In this document: positions 60,893 to 64,000 of the stretch, in pieces
Numbering within the stretch: position 1 is the first letter of the stretch
Layout: each line of letters starts with the position of its first letter
NCBI RefSeq assembly: GCF_024723255.1
Contig: NZ_JANIAC010000001.1
Location: 1,069,548 to 1,133,547, forward strand
DNA length: 64,000 nucleotides
Direction: 5' to 3'
Source of the DNA: Aestuariibaculum sp. M13
GTDB lineage: Bacteria; Bacteroidota; Bacteroidia; Flavobacteriales; Flavobacteriaceae
The notes under the pieces: model-generated
Seen by the model: the letters and a program-made list of their open reading frames with translations, nothing else
What the model was told of the DNA's origin: nothing
Databases searched by the model: none
Translations under genes and position numbers: made by a program

Positions 60893-62218
60893 TTACAGAG
60901 TGACTAATTCAAATAAATAATCGTTTAGCTTGCTAAGTGTTTTTATTTTATCGTTAGAATTGATTAATAGAGAAATATTATTGTTACTTCCCCCGTATGA
61001 AATCATTCTAATTTTTACATCTTGTAAAATCTGGAACAACTTATAAGTATCGTGGTGATTCACCACAGAGTGTCCTACTAAACATACGATACTTTGTCCC
61101 TTATCGACCTCAATAGTTGCAATTTTTTCTAATTCAACTAAAATCTTGTCTAAGTTTTTATCATCATCAATGGTTAACGACACAGCAACTTCTGAAGTTG
61201 TAATCATATCGATTGACGTTTTATAAACTTCAAATATTTCGAATACTTTCTTTAAGAAACCGTGAGCATTTAACATGCGCGCCGATTTAATCTTAATAGC
61301 AGTGATACCATCTTTTGCTGCAATAGCTTTAATACCAACTTCAGAATGATCATTGTTAATTAAAGTACCATGAGCCTCAGGGTTCATTGTATTCTTTAAA
61401 CGCACCGGAATATTATCTTCTCTTACCGGCGTTACCGTTTGTGGATGTAAAATTTTCGCTCCGAAATACGCTAACTCAGCCGCCTCATCAAACGATAAAT
61501 TTGAAATTGGCCTCGTATTTTCAACATATCTCGGGTCGTTGTTATGCATACCGTCAATATCGGTCCAGATTTGAACCTCTTCAGCTATAATAGCTGCTCC
61601 AATAATAGTCGCAGTATAATCGCTTCCGCCACGTTGCAGGTTAGAAATTTCACCTTCAGCATCTAAACAAATAAATCCTTGAGTGATATAAATCTCAGCA
61701 TCCTCAGCATTTTCTAAAACCGTTTTTAAATGCGATTTTATATAATTTAAATCCGGATCTTTTTCAGCATCAATACGCATAAAACTTAAAGCCGGCAATA
61801 AAGTAGAACTTACACCTTCTTGCTTTAAGTAAGCATTTACCATATAAGTAGATAAAATTTCACCTTGTGCCAAAATTTCATTTTCTAAAACTTGAGTAAA
61901 GGCTTTTTCAGTAGCTCCTAACAACAAAGCAAATACTTCAGAAACATAAGCCTGAACATCGGCATTTAATTCTGTATTGGTATTTAACAGGTTATTTACA
62001 ACTACTTTATATGTTTCATGAAGGCTATTTACTTTATTAGCCGCTTCACTAACATTTCCTTCTTCAATATCCTTGGCTATAGACACTAAATGATTGGTCG
62101 TACCAGACATTGCCGATAATACCACAATTTTCTTATCTCCATCATTAATAATGTTTTTCACATTACTAATACTCTCTACCGACCCTACCGAGGTCCCTCC
62201 AAATTTTAATACTTTCAT
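60893..62218 (-). CDS. lysC: Aspartate kinase (monofunctional)
   Basis: 441 residues. Kinase domain (about 1-275): KFGGTSVGS (4-12), LQRGGSDYTATIIGAA and WTDIDGMHNNDPRYV. Two ACT-type repeats follow (about 290-360 and 370-441). It phosphorylates aspartate as the first step toward lysine, threonine, methionine and diaminopimelate. No homoserine dehydrogenase is fused. No lysine-riboswitch pattern was seen upstream. It is divergent from an ACT-like protein gene. Confidence 0.94.
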   Translation of the reverse strand: MKVLKFGGTSVGSVESISNVKNIINDGDKKIVVLSAMSGTTNHLVSIAKDIEEGNVSEAANKVNSLHETYKVVVNNLLNTNTELNADVQAYVSEVFALLLGATEKAFTQVLENEILAQGEILSTYMVNAYLKQEGVSSTLLPALSFMRIDAEKDPDLNYIKSHLKTVLENAEDAEIYITQGFICLDAEGEISNLQRGGSDYTATIIGAAIIAEEVQIWTDIDGMHNNDPRYVENTRPISNLSFDEAAELAYFGAKILHPQTVTPVREDNIPVRLKNTMNPEAHGTLINNDHSEVGIKAIAAKDGITAIKIKSARMLNAHGFLKKVFEIFEVYKTSIDMITTSEVAVSLTIDDDKNLDKILVELEKIATIEVDKGQSIVCLVGHSVVNHHDTYKLFQILQDVKIRMISYGGSNNNISLLINSNDKIKTLSKLNDYLFELVTL

Positions 62219-62368
62219 ATTAATGAATACTTAATGTATTTAGTGTTCTTTACTGGCTAATACTTTTTCACTATGTTGAAAATTCCTATTACCAGCTTCA
62301 TTTTCATTATTTTGAGTGCTAAACTATAACTCCTTTCTATAAAAAAGATATTTATTAAAAAATATGTT

Positions 62369-62376
62369 TACTTTTG
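62369..62376 (+). promoter_or_regulatory. Promoter -7 box of the ACT-like protein gene
   Basis: TACTTTTG fits TAnnTTTG, 22 nt before the ATG at 62399. Confidence 0.5.
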
Positions 62377-62398
62377 CACATATTGTTAAATAATTAAC

Positions 62399-63055
62399 AT
62401 GAAGACTGTATCAAACTGTGTTGAAGACATTTTAATAACACAACCTTATTTAGAGGAAGCGCTTTCGCGGAACATAATAAATTTTAGCGCCTTAGCTATC
62501 GAGCTCACCGAACCTATTAGTAAAATGCTAAAGAAAGACGTGAAACCTGGCGCTATTATGATGGCTTTAAGACGTTATAATCCGCCAACAACATTATCCA
62601 ATTCGGTAAAGATGAAAAAGGTAATGCAAAATTTGGGAGATATTACCGTACGCTCAAACCTAACCGATTTTACAGTTAAAAATTCTGATACGATTATTGA
62701 TAATCACGCCAAGATTTTAGAACGCATCAATCAGGAACCGAAATTATTCTACACCTTTACCCGCGGTATTCACGAAAGTAATCTGATTGTTTCTAGCAGT
62801 TTAGATGGTTTTGTTAAAGAATGTTTAGGTAACGAAACGTTTTTAGCATCGCAAACAGGGTTATCGGCCATTTGTGTTAACCTTCCGGAAGACAACTCTA
62901 AAATTGCAGGTTTATACTATCACTTCTTTAAACGTTTAGCCTGGGAAGGCATTGTTTTATATGAAGTGATTTCAACCACAAACGAGTTTACTATATTAGT
63001 TGAAGACGAATTTGTAGACAAAGCCTTTGCTGCCATTAAAAAGGTTAAAGCTTAA
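62399..63055 (+). CDS. ACT-like protein adjacent to aspartate kinase
   Basis: 218 residues, no established function known to me. The N-terminal part (about 1-70) is helical with a HTH-like stretch (LTEPISKMLKKDVKPGAIMMALRRY). The C-terminal half has an ACT-like pattern: LIVSSSLDGFV and GLSAICVNLPEDNSKIAGLYYHFFKRLAWEGIVLYEVI, then NEFTILVEDEFVDKAF, which resemble the regulatory repeats of aspartate kinases. It may bind an amino acid. It lies divergent from lysC, so regulation of lysC expression or activity is a fair guess. Confidence 0.75.
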   Translation: MKTVSNCVEDILITQPYLEEALSRNIINFSALAIELTEPISKMLKKDVKPGAIMMALRRYNPPTTLSNSVKMKKVMQNLGDITVRSNLTDFTVKNSDTIIDNHAKILERINQEPKLFYTFTRGIHESNLIVSSSLDGFVKECLGNETFLASQTGLSAICVNLPEDNSKIAGLYYHFFKRLAWEGIVLYEVISTTNEFTILVEDEFVDKAFAAIKKVKA

Positions 63056-63063
63056 CTCCGTTT

Positions 63064-63843
63064 ATGAATTTAGTTTACAAAAACACTTCAATAAGCTATA
63101 CCGATAACGGGACAGGCAACGCGATAGTTTTACTTCACGGCTTTTTAGAAAACAAAACCATGTGGGAGCCTTTCCTTCCGGAATTTTCAAAAAAGCATCG
63201 TATAATTTGTATAGACCTTTTAGGTCATGGTGAAACCGGATGTCTGGGATATGTTCATTCTATGGAACTTATGGCAGAAACTGTAGAAGCGTTATTAAAT
63301 CATTTAAATATTGAAAAAGCAACATTTATCGGACATTCTATGGGAGGCTATGTAGCTTTAGCATTCGCTGAGAAACATCCTAAAAGAGTAAATGGTATTT
63401 GTTTAATGAATTCTACAGCTAAAGAAGACAACCCTGAAAGGAAATTAGGTAGAGACCGAGCCATTGAAGCGGTAAAACAAAACCATAGAACCTTTATAAG
63501 GATTGCCGTTAATAATTTATTCCGACCAAAAAACAGAAAAATATACGCGGAAAAGATAAAAGAGGTTGTCGACAATGCTTTGCTAACACCGCTTCAAGGG
63601 ATTATTGCAGCTCTGGAAGGGATGAAAATAAGACCAAACCGGGAACATATTCTGGAAGCTCATGAATTTGATAAACTCATGATGATCAGTAAAAAAGACC
63701 CTGTTCTTGACTATAATAACCTAATCAGTCAAACCAAACACAGAGATGTAAAAGTTGTTGAATTTCCAGACGGACATATGGCTCATATTGAAAATATGAA
63801 AGAATTTTCATCTAACACATTGCATTTCATCGAAAATTTATAG
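63064..63843 (+). CDS. Alpha/beta hydrolase
   Basis: 259 residues. Oxyanion HGFLENKTMW (25-34), nucleophile elbow GHSMGGYVAL (90-99; Ser92), and catalytic His in DGHMAHIEN near the C-terminus. The cap region lies between about 125 and 195. The substrate is unknown (ester, epoxide or lactone). The ATG is 8 bp after the ACT-like protein stop, so the two are one operon. Confidence 0.9.
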   Translation: MNLVYKNTSISYTDNGTGNAIVLLHGFLENKTMWEPFLPEFSKKHRIICIDLLGHGETGCLGYVHSMELMAETVEALLNHLNIEKATFIGHSMGGYVALAFAEKHPKRVNGICLMNSTAKEDNPERKLGRDRAIEAVKQNHRTFIRIAVNNLFRPKNRKIYAEKIKEVVDNALLTPLQGIIAALEGMKIRPNREHILEAHEFDKLMMISKKDPVLDYNNLISQTKHRDVKVVEFPDGHMAHIENMKEFSSNTLHFIENL

Positions 63844-63905
63844 CATTTTGTCGTTTGTTTGCTTTTTTTAACTAAGTTTAAATCAACAAATTAACCACAA
63901 AAACC

Positions 63906-64000
63906 ATGAAAACAACTACAAACACCCCAGCATTTATACCGAAAATGTACTGTAGTCTTTTCGGCCATAACTACAAAGTAACGAAGCAAGTGACGTATCA
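63906..64000 (+). CDS. Start of a small zinc-ribbon-type hypothetical protein (partial)
   Basis: An ATG at 63906 opens a frame without stop to the window edge (31 residues): MKTTTNTPAFIPKMYCSLFG then HNYKVTKQVTY. A CSLFGHNY-type start followed by a basic strand is recalled from short flavobacterial proteins that continue with a C-x2-C zinc knuckle; that part is outside the window. Function unknown. Confidence 0.5.
   Translation, partial: MKTTTNTPAFIPKMYCSLFGHNYKVTKQVTY

Noticed and set aside
62219-62398. Possible lysine riboswitch upstream of lysC
   Set aside because: The region is short and AT-rich and lacks the conserved lysine-aptamer blocks; no strong stems were found.
1-64000. CRISPR array, tRNA/rRNA genes, prophage or IS elements
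   Set aside because: No regularly spaced repeats, cloverleaf-like segments, rRNA signatures, transposase or integrase proteins were seen.

Overview
The window comes from an AT-rich member of the Bacteroidota, almost certainly the family Flavobacteriaceae. Evidence: gliding-motility genes gldD and gldE in the usual mutY/ssb/gldE/gldD block, TonB-dependent receptors and many lipoproteins, L21 with a C-terminal extension, almost no Shine-Dalgarno sequences, and many promoters with the Bacteroidota -7 box TAnnTTTG. The DNA is mostly a conserved chromosomal backbone. I saw no prophage, insertion sequence, integrase, CRISPR array, rRNA or tRNA. Layout: (1) 1-5.7 kb: tail of a DMT permease, an outer-membrane barrel, ftsX, a DUF3098 protein, glycerate kinase, then uppP-truB-TonB-like protein. 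(2) 5.7-12.9 kb: thioredoxin-like protein, tag, DUF2490, aat, a DUF3127 OB-fold protein with an SSB-like tail, flavin reductase, an orphan histidine kinase with a zinc-ribbon membrane protein, hinT and greA; greA has an attenuator-like leader. (3) 12.9-18.8 kb: a thiamine locus with a TPP-riboswitch-controlled TonB receptor, followed upstream by a tight operon for a thiamine-binding protein, a PnuC-type transporter, a NadR-like P-loop kinase, a DUF4301 protein and ArfB. (4) 19-24.2 kb: rhamnogalacturonan lyase PL11, GGGP synthase plus phosphopantetheinyl transferase, and ahcY with a structured leader. (5) 24.2-29.9 kb: a phytate-type uptake locus of beta-propeller phytase, TonB receptor and TPR/HTH regulator. 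(6) 30-38.9 kb: L27/L21, DUF4199, an EamA permease, a cysteine-rich HMA lipoprotein, gldD-gldE-ssb, mutY, HU, a 30-residue basic protein and RNase G. (7) 39-45 kb: GNAT, DinB/YfiT, alpha-carbonic anhydrase, zinc metallopeptidase, aldo/keto reductase, OmpA lipoprotein and exonuclease III. (8) 45.2-54.6 kb: an 1144-residue barrel protein, then a CzcA-type metal efflux operon in which the RND pump and the TolC-like channel are one ORF. (9) 54.6-64 kb: M28 peptidase, sdhCAB, aminopeptidase P, aspartate kinase with a divergent ACT-like protein, an alpha/beta hydrolase and the start of a small protein. The most rewarding non-coding signals are the TPP riboswitch, the hairpin plus T-run at the predicted 5' end of the greA transcript, the ahcY leader, a 24-bp perfect palindrome between sdhC and pepP, and two flavobacterial-type intergenic repeats.
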